From JBGPOS01 sp041488155 (GTDB lineage: Bacteria; Chloroflexota; Dehalococcoidia; Tepidiformales; Tepidiformaceae), in NCBI GenBank assembly GCA_041488155.1, contig JBGPOS010000009.1, positions 1 through 64,000 of the forward strand: 64,000 bases of DNA, written 5' to 3'. Numbering within the stretch: the first letter of the stretch is position 1; each line of letters starts with the position of its first letter. A program made the translations under genes and the position numbers. The notes below the pieces were generated by a model. The model was not told the DNA's origin. It did no database searches and saw nothing but the letters and a program-made list of their open reading frames with translations. Shown here piece after piece: positions 45,269 through 53,762 of this stretch.

Positions 45269-45376
45269 CTTGGATACTCCACGGCTGACTAGAGCGCCGG
45301 GCCGTTTATTCGAGTATCGACGCCGCACGACCAACTGCGCAGTGCCGGAGTGACGGCTGACCTGGGTCAACGCGGC

Positions 45377-45565
45377 ATGGTACTTCCCCTCGAAATCCGG
45401 CGCACGAAGGCGGGGCCGTCATGGCTGTGGATCGCCGGAGTCGTGTTGGGCGTCATTTGCCTCGGAAGCTACATCTGGCTTCCCGGGCTGGCCTTCCCGA
45501 TCTGGCTGCTCGCCCTCGCGGCCGTCGGGCTGCGTGCCACCGCAGGTGCGGCCAAAGCTGCGTAG
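45377..45565 (+). CDS. Small two-helix membrane protein
   Basis: 62 aa from ATG at 45377; a GTG nine codons upstream is also possible and overlaps the previous gene head-to-head. Two hydrophobic helices, WLWIAGVVLGVICLGSYIWL and FPIWLLALAAVGLRATAGA, are linked by a short Pro/Gly turn, with a basic N-terminus. No family is recognised and the ribosome site is weak. The promoter of the riboswitch transcript must lie downstream of or within its 3' end. Confidence 0.45.
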   Translation: MVLPLEIRRTKAGPSWLWIAGVVLGVICLGSYIWLPGLAFPIWLLALAAVGLRATAGAAKAA

Positions 45566-45699
45566 CCGGCGAAGGCGGGATGCGCGCTGGCTCTCGTCTG
45601 CCTCGGCCTGCGGCATCGGGGTGGGGTGCCCCGCCGAAACACAGTGTTCATCCGGGAGTAACCGTCGCGAAATACGCCGGTCCTAGTCTGCGCTACAGC

Positions 45700-45795
45700 C
45701 GCTAGGGTTCCGCTCCGCCGCTCGCCGACGGGGGCCTGGTCCGAGAGCGGCAGCCCGCACGGTGCGGGTACACGGCGGGACAAAAGCCCGGGAGG
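45700..45795 (+). promoter_or_regulatory. Guanidine-I (ykkC) riboswitch aptamer
   Basis: The conserved aptamer blocks appear in order: CTAGGGTTCCG (45702-45712), CTGGTCCGAGAG (45736-45747), a variable hairpin around 45752-45766, then ACACGGCGGGACAAAAGCCC and GGGAG (to 45794). These match the universally conserved segments of the ykkC class I motif, which binds guanidinium and usually turns expression on. The first gene downstream starts at 45880. Downstream genes encode guanidine uptake and breakdown, fully consistent with the ligand. Confidence 0.95.
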
Positions 45796-45819
45796 CCCAA
45801 GGGGACTCCGCGGGCTTTT
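45782..45819 (+). terminator. Riboswitch-controlled intrinsic terminator
   Basis: AAAAGCCCG (45782-45790) pairs with CGGGCTTTT (45811-45819), and GGAG (45791-45794) with CTCC (45806-45809). The left arm is also the conserved 3' strand of the aptamer, so guanidine binding and the terminator are mutually exclusive. The run TTTTCTCATT follows the stem. Guanidine should therefore prevent termination. Confidence 0.8.
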
Positions 45820-45879
45820 CTCATTCCCGGGCCTGCAATCCGCCGGGGTGCCACACACCCGCGGGGAGAAGGAGCACCC

Positions 45880-46902
45880 GTGAAGCCGCTACGCCTCATC
45901 CTCCTGACCTGCCTCCTCGCCATCGCCGCGATGTCGTTCGTCGCCTCCGCGTGTTCGGACGACGACAGCGGCGGAGGGGGTTCAGGGTCCGCGATCAAGC
46001 TCGGGTTCAGCGCCTGGCCGGGCTGGTTCCCGTTGCAAGTCGCCCAAGAGGCGGGAATCTTCAAGAAGGCCGGGGTCAACGTCGACCTCGTCTGGTTCGA
46101 GGGCTACCTCGACTCGATCAACGCCCTCGCCGCGGGCAAGCTCGACGCGAACAGCCAGACCCTGAACGACACCATTGGATCGGTGGCCGGCGGCGCCGAT
46201 CAGGTCATCGTCCTCGTCAACGACAACTCGACTGGCAACGATCAGATCATCGTCTCGCCGGAGATCAAGACCATCCAGGACCTGAAGGGAAAGAAGATCG
46301 GCCTCGAGGCGGGCGTGGTCGACCACTACCTGCTGCTGCTCGGGCTGAAAGCGGCAGGCATGTCGCCGTCCGACGTGAACATCGTGAACCTCGAGACGGG
46401 CGCGGCAGCCTCTGCCTTCGCCTCGGGCCAGCTGGATGCCGTCGCTGTCTTCGCGCCATTCACAACACAGGCGCTCAAGCGGCCGGGCTCGCGCACCCTC
46501 TTCAGCTCGAAGGACTACCCGGGGGCCATTCCCGACCATCTCGTCGTTTCCAAGAAGCTGCTCGAGTCGCGGCCTGGCGACGTCCAGAAGCTCATCAACG
46601 CCTGGTACATGACGCTCGATTACCTCAAGCAGAACCCGCAGAAGGCCGTCGACATCATGGCGAAGCGTGCGGGCGTGTCGACCGACGAATACAAGTCCTA
46701 CGACGCTGGCACGTCGCTCTTCAGCGTCGACGACAACCTCAAGGCGTTCACGACCGGCACCGCCCTCACGGCCTTGAACTTCGCCGCGAAGGACATCTCG
46801 AAGTTCATGCTCGACGCGAAGCTCATCGACAAAGAGGTGGACCTGAGCAAGCTGTTCGAGCCGAAGTTTGTGAAGGCCTACGCAGCATCGGGCAGCAAGT
46901 AA
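45880..46902 (+). CDS. Guanidine ABC importer, substrate-binding lipoprotein
   Basis: 340 aa, GTG start with AAGGAG five bases upstream. LLAIAAMSFVASAC is a lipobox with Cys about residue 27, then an Asp/Ser/Gly linker. The mature part, AIKLGFSAWPGWFPLQVAQE, KAGVNVDLVWFEGYLDSINA and KKIGLEAGVVDHYLLLLGLK, is an NMT1/SsuA-type periplasmic binding protein as used for nitrate, taurine and thiamin precursors. Direct riboswitch control and the GdmH and urease genes downstream make guanidine the likely ligand; related systems in cyanobacteria import guanidine. Binding specificity itself is inferred. Confidence 0.85.
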   Translation: MKPLRLILLTCLLAIAAMSFVASACSDDDSGGGGSGSAIKLGFSAWPGWFPLQVAQEAGIFKKAGVNVDLVWFEGYLDSINALAAGKLDANSQTLNDTIGSVAGGADQVIVLVNDNSTGNDQIIVSPEIKTIQDLKGKKIGLEAGVVDHYLLLLGLKAAGMSPSDVNIVNLETGAAASAFASGQLDAVAVFAPFTTQALKRPGSRTLFSSKDYPGAIPDHLVVSKKLLESRPGDVQKLINAWYMTLDYLKQNPQKAVDIMAKRAGVSTDEYKSYDAGTSLFSVDDNLKAFTTGTALTALNFAAKDISKFMLDAKLIDKEVDLSKLFEPKFVKAYAASGSK

Positions 46903-46936
46903 CTCATAAGGGTCAGTGACGGTGGGAGATGAGGCG

Positions 46937-47821
46937 ATGACGAGCAACGAGGGAGAGATCGTGGTGCCCGGCGCGACGGTGCCGGTGAGCGTGCGCGGGA
47001 GCGTCGCGAAGAAGCGGCAGCTCGGCGGGCGGAGGCCGTCGCGGTTCTGGCGCGTCCGCGAAGACATACCGGCTCGCCTGCGGCTGGTGCTGATGGTTGT
47101 CTCGATCCTGGCGCCGCTCGTCACGTGGGTGCTGCTCCGGGCGACCAACACGGTGCAGGAGATCTTCCTCCCCAACCCCCTCGACGTGCTGAGCGCGGGA
47201 AAGGGACTCGCGGAAGGCGGCGACCTCGGCGCGGACACGTGGGCGAGCGGCCGCCGTATTGCCCTGGGCTTCGGCATCGCGCTCCTCATCTCGATCCCGC
47301 TCGGCCTTGCGATGGGCACCTTCAAGAGCATCAACTCGCTCTTCGAGCCACTCATCGGCTTCGTCCGCTACATGCCGGCGACTGCGTTCGTGCCGCTCCT
47401 GCTGATCTGGCTCGGGCTGGACGAAGGGCCGAAGGTGGCGCTGATCGTCATCGGGACCGTCTTCTTCAACACGCTCATGACCGCGAATATCGTCTGGTCC
47501 GTCCCAACCGAGCTCATCCGCGTCTCGCAGACTCTTGGCGCCGGCACGTTCACCGTCTTGCGCAAGGTCATCTTCCCCTACGCGCTCCCGGGAATGATCG
47601 ATGCTGCGCGCGTGAACCTCGCGGCGGCCTGGAACCTGATCGTGGTCGCCGAACTCGTCGCCGCAGACCAGGGCCTTGGGTTCCGGATCGTGCGGGCGCA
47701 GAAGTTCCTCCACACCGATCAGATCTTTGCGATCCTCGTTGTCATCGGCCTGCTTGGATTCGCGAGCGATCTCGGCCTCCGGGCGCTACGCAACCGCGTC
47801 GCGCCGTGGTCGCAGGAGTAG
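46937..47821 (+). CDS. Guanidine ABC importer, permease
   Basis: 294 aa from ATG at 46937, with GGGAG eight bases upstream. Six or so membrane helices; YMPATAFVPLLLIWLGLDEG followed by the TLGAGTFTVLRKVIFPYALP cytoplasmic loop is the EAA motif of SsuC/NrtB-type permeases. A cytoplasmic N-terminal extension of about 50 basic residues precedes the first helix. It starts 35 bases after the binding-protein gene and its stop is four bases before the ATPase start, so all three are one transcription unit. Confidence 0.88.
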   Translation: MTSNEGEIVVPGATVPVSVRGSVAKKRQLGGRRPSRFWRVREDIPARLRLVLMVVSILAPLVTWVLLRATNTVQEIFLPNPLDVLSAGKGLAEGGDLGADTWASGRRIALGFGIALLISIPLGLAMGTFKSINSLFEPLIGFVRYMPATAFVPLLLIWLGLDEGPKVALIVIGTVFFNTLMTANIVWSVPTELIRVSQTLGAGTFTVLRKVIFPYALPGMIDAARVNLAAAWNLIVVAELVAADQGLGFRIVRAQKFLHTDQIFAILVVIGLLGFASDLGLRALRNRVAPWSQE

Positions 47822-47825
47822 AGCG

Positions 47826-48595
47826 ATGACTGCCAGCCTCGACCTGCGCGGGTTGACCAAGGAGTTTCGGGCAAAGGGCAGGGTGACGGTCGCCATTGAG
47901 GAGGTCGACCTCCACGTTGACCCCGGCGAGCTCGTCTGCATTGTCGGCGCGTCCGGCTGTGGCAAGTCGACGCTCCTCAACGTCGTCGCTGGGCTCGCCG
48001 AACCGACCGGGGGAGAGGCGCTGCTCGACGGCCAGCCCATCCGGGGGCCGGGGCCGGACCGCGGCATCGTCTTCCAGACGTATTCGCTCTTTCCCTGGCG
48101 GTCGGTCGCCCAGAACGTCGCGTTCGGGCTGGAGGTCGCGGGCGTCAACCGGTCGGCGATCGCTGAGCGCGTGGACTACTACCTCGGTGTGATGAACCTG
48201 CGGAAGTGGGCGGGTGCGCGGCCAAGCCAGCTCTCGGGCGGCATGCGCCAGCGCGTCGCAATCGCGCGATCGCTCGCAACCGAGCCCGAAGTCCTTCTAC
48301 TCGATGAGCCGTTCGGCGCCCTGGATGCGCACACGCGGGCGCCATGCAGGAGTTCCTGCTGTCCGTCTGGCGGCAGACCGGCACAACCATCCTCATGGTG
48401 ACGCACGACGTAGAGGAGGCGATCTTCCTCGCGCAGCGGATCTACGTTTTCTCGTCCCACCCCGGGCGTGTCCTGCGCCAAATCCCCGTCCCGTTCGGAG
48501 CCGAGCGGATGGCGGCCGTCCGGCGCGACACGCGCTTCCTCGACCTGCGCGACGAGATCCAGAGCCTCCTCCTCGCGGAGGTGGCCGAAGTCTAG
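47826..48595 (+). CDS. Guanidine ABC importer, ATPase, with a 1-base frameshift
   Basis: ATG at 47826 just after the permease stop. The frame reads IVGASGCGKSTLLNVVAGL (Walker A), GIVFQTYSLFPWRSVAQNV (Q-loop), QLSGGMRQRVAIARSLATEP (signature) and EVLLLDEPFGALDAHTRA (Walker B). Just after DAHTR, near 48337-48343, the frame is lost: the expected GCGGCC reads GCGCC, one base short. The rest of the protein (AMQEFLLSVWRQTGTTILMV and THDVEEAIF with the H-loop His) continues intact to 48595 in the next frame. About 256 aa when corrected. Either a sequencing error in a G/C run or a recent inactivating mutation. Confidence 0.85.
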
Positions 48596-48781
48596 TGCCG
48601 CTCCAACTTGACTTTGCTGTTGATGGCCGCATGGCTACAGGTCGCTCTGCGTGGATTCCGGAATCGAGCGCGAACGCAGACGCCCGATCGGCCACGGCAG
48701 CGATGCGCCGAATTGACCTGGAGGAGCACCAGATACACGCGAACACCACGAACCTGACGACAACGCCTGGAGGAGATCCCC

Positions 48782-49918
48782 ATGCCTTCGAATCCGCATG
48801 AGCACGGCCACGCGCTCCACGACCATTACGGCCCCGAGGCGCGCTACGCCGTCGAGGCTGAGGCAGCGCTTCCGACAACGAAGTGGGAGGAAGAGATCGC
48901 ACGGGGCCTTGAGCTGGGCCTGCCCGCGGCCGAGTCTATCGTCGACCGCCGCATCCCCACCTTTAGCCGCGGCGAGCTTCCCCACTTCGCGGGCATCAAC
49001 ACGTTCCTCAAAGCGCCGTACGTGGAGGATGTCCGCCGGTGTGGGGAGTACGACGTCGCGGTCGTGGGGGCGCCGTTCGATGGCGGGACCACGTATCGGC
49101 CCGGTGCGCGCTTCGGCCCCCAGGGCATCCGCAAGATCTCGGCGCTCTACGGGCCGTACAGCTTCGAGCTCGGCGTCGACCTGCGCGAGTCGATCACCAT
49201 CTGCGACCTCGGGGACATCTTCACGATCCCCGCGAACATCGAGAAGACGTTCGATCAGATCAGCAAGGGGATCGGCCACATTTACCAGAGCGGCGCGTTC
49301 CCGGTGGTGCTCGGCGGTGACCACTCGATCGGCTACCCGACGGTCCGCGGCGTCGCCCAACACCTCGGCGGGGGCAAGCTCGGGATCATCCACCTGGACC
49401 GCCATGTCGACACACAGGAGACGGACCTCGACGAGCGTATGCACACGACGCCCTGGTTCCACGCGACCGATCTGCCGAACGTCCCACCGAAGAACCTGGT
49501 CCAGGTCGGGATCGGCGGGTGGCAGGCGCCGCGGCCGGGGGTGAAGGTCGGGCGCGAACGCGGCACGACGATCCTCACGGTGACGGACGCGGTGGAGATG
49601 GGCATCGAGGCGGCGGCGCAGCGCGCACTGGAGGTGGCGTGGGACGGCACGGACGCGGTCTGGCTGAGCTTCGACGTCGACTGCCTCGACGCGGCGTTTG
49701 TCCCCGGCACCGGCTGGCCCGAGCCCGGCGGCTTTCTACCCCGGGAGGTCCTCAAGTTCATCCAGCTGATCTCTGAGCAACCGCTCGCCGGGATGGAGGT
49801 GGTCGAGTGCTCGCCGCCCTACGACAACGCCGAGATCACATCGCTCATGGCCACGCGCGTGATCTGCGACACGTTGGGGTGCCAGGTTCGCGCCGGGCAC
49901 CTGCCGCGGAGGCGCTGA
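48782..49918 (+). CDS. gdmH: Guanidine hydrolase (GdmH-type ureohydrolase)
   Basis: 378 aa, ATG start with GGAGGAG seven bases upstream. It has the ureohydrolase metal ligands His181 (VVLGGDHSIG), Asp206, His208 and Asp210 (HLDRHVDTQE), Asp298 and Asp300 (SFDVDCLD). DRHVDTQ in place of the usual DAHxD, the insert ETDLDERMHTTPWFHAT and FVPGTGWPEPGG are features I associate with nickel-dependent guanidine hydrolases rather than agmatinases or arginases; the N-terminal 80-residue extension fits too. It would convert guanidine to urea and ammonia. The riboswitch upstream and urease directly downstream support this strongly. Confidence 0.9.
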   Translation: MPSNPHEHGHALHDHYGPEARYAVEAEAALPTTKWEEEIARGLELGLPAAESIVDRRIPTFSRGELPHFAGINTFLKAPYVEDVRRCGEYDVAVVGAPFDGGTTYRPGARFGPQGIRKISALYGPYSFELGVDLRESITICDLGDIFTIPANIEKTFDQISKGIGHIYQSGAFPVVLGGDHSIGYPTVRGVAQHLGGGKLGIIHLDRHVDTQETDLDERMHTTPWFHATDLPNVPPKNLVQVGIGGWQAPRPGVKVGRERGTTILTVTDAVEMGIEAAAQRALEVAWDGTDAVWLSFDVDCLDAAFVPGTGWPEPGGFLPREVLKFIQLISEQPLAGMEVVECSPPYDNAEITSLMATRVICDTLGCQVRAGHLPRRR

Positions 49919-50000
49919 TCCCCCGGGGCGAAGCGTGGTCGAATCCGGCTACGCGTACGCCCGCCCAACCGAAGGTGCACCAGGAGGTCCAACTGCACAG

Positions 50001-50304
50001 ATGAAGCTCACCGATCGCGAAGTGGACAAACTGCTCGTCTCGATGGCGGCCATCATTGCCCGCGACCGTCGTGCCCGCGGGCTGCGCCTCAACTATCCCG
50101 AGGCGATTGCCATCATCGCGAGCGGGCCTCCTGGAGAGGGCGCGCGACGGCGCCTCGGTCGCGCAGCTCATGGGGATGCAGGGGGCGTTTCTCACCCGCA
50201 ACGACGTGATGGATGGCATCCCCGAGATGATAGACAGCGTCCAGGTCGAAGCGACGTTCGTCGACGGCACGAAGCTCGTCACACTCCACAACCCGATCCC
50301 ATGA
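50001..50304 (+). CDS. ureA: Urease gamma subunit, with a 1-base frameshift
   Basis: ATG at 50001 with AGGAGG-like AGGAGG about 13 bases upstream. The N-terminal half MKLTDREVDKLLVSMAAIIA and RGLRLNYPEAIAII is in one frame, and the C-terminal half ARDGASVAQLMGMQGAFLTR, NDVMDGIPEMIDSVQVEATF and GTKLVTLHNPIP in another. The shift is at 50123-50127, where AGCGGGCCTCCTG has one G more than AGCGGCCTCCTG. Corrected length is about 100 aa, normal for UreA. As written, the first half runs through in frame into ureB. The natural stop overlaps the ureB ATG (ATGA). Confidence 0.88.
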
Positions 50305-50684
50305 GCGCGCCGAATACGCCCGGCGAGACCCTCTACGGCGACGGCGATATCGTCCTCAACGCCGGCCGGCCAGCCACCACCATCGAGGTCACGAACACGG
50401 GCGACCGTGCAGTGCAGGTTGGATCGCACTACCACTTCTTCGAGGCGAATGTCGCGCTGCGGTTCGACCGCAGGGCGGCCTTCGGCCTGCGACTCGACAT
50501 CCCCTCGGGGACGGCGGTCCGCTTCGAAGCCGGGCAGACCCATCGGGTTACACTCGTTCCTTTTGGCGGTGAGCAGCGCCTCATCGGCTTCCTCGGGCTG
50601 ACGGACGGCGAGGGCTTCCGGGCGGCGGCGGAGCGCGCGAGGGCGCGCGGCCTCGCGGTTGGGCTGGCGGAGGAAGGCTTATGA
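50301..50684 (+). CDS. ureB: Urease beta subunit
   Basis: 127 aa, ATG overlapping the ureA stop. GETLYGDGDIVLNAGRPATT, VTNTGDRAVQVGSHYHFFEA, RLDIPSGTAVRFEAGQTHRV and GLTDG are conserved UreB segments. It is slightly longer than usual at the C-terminus (an Arg/Ala-rich tail). With UreA and UreC it forms the urease trimer of heterotrimers. The stop overlaps the ureC start, so translation is coupled. Confidence 0.92.
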   Translation: MSAPNTPGETLYGDGDIVLNAGRPATTIEVTNTGDRAVQVGSHYHFFEANVALRFDRRAAFGLRLDIPSGTAVRFEAGQTHRVTLVPFGGEQRLIGFLGLTDGEGFRAAAERARARGLAVGLAEEGL

Positions 50685-52381
50685 GCTACAGGATTTCCCG
50701 CGAACGCTACGCGCATCTCTACGGCCCCACGACAGGCGACCGCGTCCGCCTTGCCGACACGGGGCTCCTCGCCCTCGTCGAGGCGGACCTCCACGTTCCC
50801 GGCGAAGAGGCTTGCTTCGGCGGCGGCAAGTCCATCCGCGACGGCATGGCCCAGACCGCCTCACGCCTCGACGCGCTCGATCTCGTCATCACGAACGCGC
50901 TGATCATTGACCATTGGGGCATCGTCAAGGCTGACGTCGGTGTCAGGGAAGGGCGAATTGTAGGGGTCGGCGCGGCCGGCAACCCGGACACGATGGACGG
51001 GATCACGGCCGGGATGGTCATCGGCGCCGGAACCGAGGTGATCGCCGGCGAGCGGCTGATCCTCACCGCCGGCGCGATAGACACGCACATCCACTTCATC
51101 TGCCCTCAGATCGTCGTCGAGTCGCTCGCGAACGGGGTGACAACCCTGATCGGGGGTGGGACGGGCCCGGCGACTGGCACGAACGCCACTACCTGCACCC
51201 CGGGTGCGTGGAACATCGCGCGCATGCTGGAGGCCGCCGACACCTATCCGGTGAACCTCGGCTTCCTCGGCAAGGGGAACAGCAGCGACGCATCGGCTCT
51301 CCGGGCGCAGGTCGAGGCCGGGGCCTGCGGGCTCAAGCTGCATGAGGATTGGGGCTCGACGCCGGCGGCGATCGATGCCTGCCTCCGCGTGGGCGACGCC
51401 TTCGACGTACAGGTCGCGATACACACCGACACTCTCAACGAGGCGGGTTTTGTCGAGGAGACGATCGCGGCCTTCGCCGGTCGCACCATCCACACCTTCC
51501 ACACAGAAGGGGCGGGCGGCGGGCATGCGCCCGACATCATCCGCGTCGCCTCGCTGCCAAACGTCCTGCCCTCGTCGACGAACCCCACGCGGCCCTACAC
51601 CGTCAACACGATCCAGGAGCACCTGGACATGCTGATGGTGTGCCACCACCTCAACCCAAACGTGCGCGAGGACATCGCCTTCGCGGAATCGCGCATACGG
51701 CCGAGCACAATCGCGGCCGAGGATATCCTCCACGACCTGGGTGCGATCTCCATGATGTCGAGCGACAGCCAGGCGATGGGGCGCGCGGGTGAGGTCGTCC
51801 TCCGCACGTGGCAGACAGCGCACAAGATGAAGGAGCAGCGCGGCCCCCTCGAGGGCGACCCGCCGGGCGCGGACAACGCCCGGATCAAGCGCTACCTCGC
51901 CAAGTACACGATCAATCCAGCGATCGCCCAGGGAATCGCGCACGAGGTGGGCAGCATCGAGGTGGGGAAGCTCGCGGACATGGTGCTCTGGGAGCCGGCG
52001 TTCTTCGGAGTGAAGCCGGAGCTCCTGATCAAGGGCGGCATGATCGCCTACGCCGCCATGGGCGACCCGGGCGCGAGCATCCCCACACCGCAGCCGGTTC
52101 GCTACCGCCCAATGTTCGGCTCTGCCGCGCCATCGACGCGACGGCTCTTCGTCTCGGCGGCCGCCCTCGCCAACGGCGTCTCCGAGCGCCTGGGCGTCCG
52201 CACCCCCGCGGTCGCAGTCCGCAACACGCGCACCATCGGCAAGGCGGCAATGGTCCACAACGATGCCACCCCGGAGATCGCCGTCGACCCGGAGACCTTC
52301 GCCGTGTGGGTGAACGGCGAGCTCGCGACCTGCGATCCTGCCGCGACGTTGCCGATGGCCCAGCGGTACTTCCTGTTTTGA
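50681..52381 (+). CDS. ureC: Urease alpha subunit
   Basis: 566 aa, ATG within ATGA overlap. All nickel ligands and catalytic residues are present with a +2 offset from the classical numbering: His136 and His138 (AIDTHIHFI), Lys219 to be carbamylated (GLKLHEDWG), His221, His248 (VAIHTDTLNE), His274 (FHTEGAGGGH), Cys321/His322/His323 on the flap (MVCHHLNP) and Asp362 (MMSSDSQAMG). It hydrolyses urea to ammonia and carbamate in the cytoplasm. Placed after gdmH it consumes the urea released from guanidine. Full length and intact. Confidence 0.97.
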   Translation: MSYRISRERYAHLYGPTTGDRVRLADTGLLALVEADLHVPGEEACFGGGKSIRDGMAQTASRLDALDLVITNALIIDHWGIVKADVGVREGRIVGVGAAGNPDTMDGITAGMVIGAGTEVIAGERLILTAGAIDTHIHFICPQIVVESLANGVTTLIGGGTGPATGTNATTCTPGAWNIARMLEAADTYPVNLGFLGKGNSSDASALRAQVEAGACGLKLHEDWGSTPAAIDACLRVGDAFDVQVAIHTDTLNEAGFVEETIAAFAGRTIHTFHTEGAGGGHAPDIIRVASLPNVLPSSTNPTRPYTVNTIQEHLDMLMVCHHLNPNVREDIAFAESRIRPSTIAAEDILHDLGAISMMSSDSQAMGRAGEVVLRTWQTAHKMKEQRGPLEGDPPGADNARIKRYLAKYTINPAIAQGIAHEVGSIEVGKLADMVLWEPAFFGVKPELLIKGGMIAYAAMGDPGASIPTPQPVRYRPMFGSAAPSTRRLFVSAAALANGVSERLGVRTPAVAVRNTRTIGKAAMVHNDATPEIAVDPETFAVWVNGELATCDPAATLPMAQRYFLF

Positions 52382-53070
52382 GCGCCACGCCGGGCCTCCT
52401 GCCGTTCCTGCGCCTCCTCCAGACCGCCGATTCAAGCTTCCCGACCGGCGGCTACGCGTTCAGCCACGGAATGGAGTGGCTCCAGCACGCCGGGCTCGTC
52501 GCGGACGAAGCAGGCGTAGCGTCCGTGCTCTCGGGGTATGTCGACCAGGTGGTCGGCGGGCAGGCATTCCCAGCGGCGCTGGGCGCAGCGCGGTCGCCGT
52601 CGCACACAGCGATACGCCGCTGGGACGTGCTCCTCGACGCCTCAATTGCAGCGGAAGGGGAGCGCAACGGGCAGCGGGCCATGGGCGAACGCCTCCTGGT
52701 TGGCGCCCTCGACGCATTTGGTGGATCGCGGACGGCTACGATGCTCGGCGATGTCCGCGACGGGCGGTCGCCGGGCCAGTACGCGGTCGCCTTTGGCGTT
52801 GTCGCATCCGATAACGCGATCCCGCCCGAATCAATGCTCGCGGCGCTGGGGATGGCGATGGCCGGTGCGATGGCCCAGGTGGCGGTGCGCCTCGGCGTCA
52901 TCGGCCAGGCTGCCGGGACCCGGTTAGTCGCGGGCATCGCCCCCGCGGTCGATGCGCTCGTCGCGACGGCCCTGGCAGATCGTCCGCGACGGCCCGGCGC
53001 CTTCGCGCCCGGCCTCGACGTCGCGGCGTTCCTCCAGCCGGCGATGCACTACAGGATGTTCGCGTCGTGA
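52378..53070 (+). CDS. ureF: Urease accessory protein UreF
   Basis: 230 aa from TTG at 52378, overlapping the ureC stop. LLQTADSSFPTGGYAFSHGM is the UreF signature and the C-terminus PAMHYRMFAS resembles the conserved tail that binds UreG. The rest is helical. UreF with UreD and UreG forms the complex that delivers nickel and controls GTP use during urease maturation. The stop overlaps the ureG GTG. Confidence 0.88.
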   Translation: MSATPGLLPFLRLLQTADSSFPTGGYAFSHGMEWLQHAGLVADEAGVASVLSGYVDQVVGGQAFPAALGAARSPSHTAIRRWDVLLDASIAAEGERNGQRAMGERLLVGALDAFGGSRTATMLGDVRDGRSPGQYAVAFGVVASDNAIPPESMLAALGMAMAGAMAQVAVRLGVIGQAAGTRLVAGIAPAVDALVATALADRPRRPGAFAPGLDVAAFLQPAMHYRMFAS

Positions 53071-53762
53071 CCGCACCTGGGGCGCCAGACCGCGGGCACT
53101 CTCACACGTATGAGCCTGTCCCGAGCGCCCCCCAACGCCGGCACGATCCACGGGGCATCCTGCGTGTTGGCATCGCCGGCCCGGTCGGTTCGGGGAAGAC
53201 CGCCGCGGTCCTTGCCATCTGCGAAGAGATCCGAGATTGCGTCGACATGGCGGTCGTCACCAACGACATCTACACGGAGGAGGACGCGCGCTTTCTGCTG
53301 ACGCACTCTGCGCTCGCCGAAGACCGGATCGTGGGCGTCGCGACTGGCGGCTGCCCGCATGCCGCAATCCGTGAGGACGCGTCTCTCAACCTCCGCGCTA
53401 TCGCCGAGCTCGAAGGCCGCCACCCGGACCTCGAGCTCATCCTCATCGAGAGCGGCGGGGACAATCTCTCCGCGACCTTCAGCCCTGAGCTCGTCGACCG
53501 CGTTGTCTACGTCATCGACGTCGCCGGCGGGGACAAGATCCCCCGCAAAGGTGGCCCGGGCGTCTGCAACTCCGACCTTCTCGTCATCAACAAGCGCGAT
53601 CTCGCAGAACACGTCGGAGCAAGCCTTGAGGTGATGCGCCGTGACGCGGCGGCGGCCCGCGGGGCCCGCCCCTTCCTCGTCACCAGCATGCGCGACGGGG
53701 CCGACCGCGTCGCTCTCGCGGGATGGATCCTCCACGAGCTGCGACCAGGCCGGTCGTCGTGA
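53067..53762 (+). CDS. ureG: Urease accessory GTPase UreG
   Basis: 231 aa, GTG start overlapping ureF. RVGIAGPVGSGKTAAVLAIC (P-loop, residues 38-45), VTNDIYTEEDARFLL, VATGGCPHAAIREDASLNLR with the CPH nickel site, LILIESGGDNLSATFSPEL and LLVINKRDLAEHVG (NKxD) are all intact. The N-terminus has only a short GHSHTYE segment, not a long His-rich nickel store. It hydrolyses GTP to load nickel into urease. The stop overlaps the ureD start (GTGA). Confidence 0.95.
   Translation: MTAPGAPDRGHSHTYEPVPSAPQRRHDPRGILRVGIAGPVGSGKTAAVLAICEEIRDCVDMAVVTNDIYTEEDARFLLTHSALAEDRIVGVATGGCPHAAIREDASLNLRAIAELEGRHPDLELILIESGGDNLSATFSPELVDRVVYVIDVAGGDKIPRKGGPGVCNSDLLVINKRDLAEHVGASLEVMRRDAAAARGARPFLVTSMRDGADRVALAGWILHELRPGRSS

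Noticed and set aside
49935..50684. UreA-UreB fusion protein of about 249 residues
   Set aside because: The apparent fusion arises from a single extra G inside ureA; the second half of UreA is present in the other frame and ureB has its own overlapping ATG.
50861..52435. Minus-strand open frame of 524 codons opposite ureC
   Set aside because: ureC is intact with all active-site residues; the antisense frame shows no protein-like pattern.
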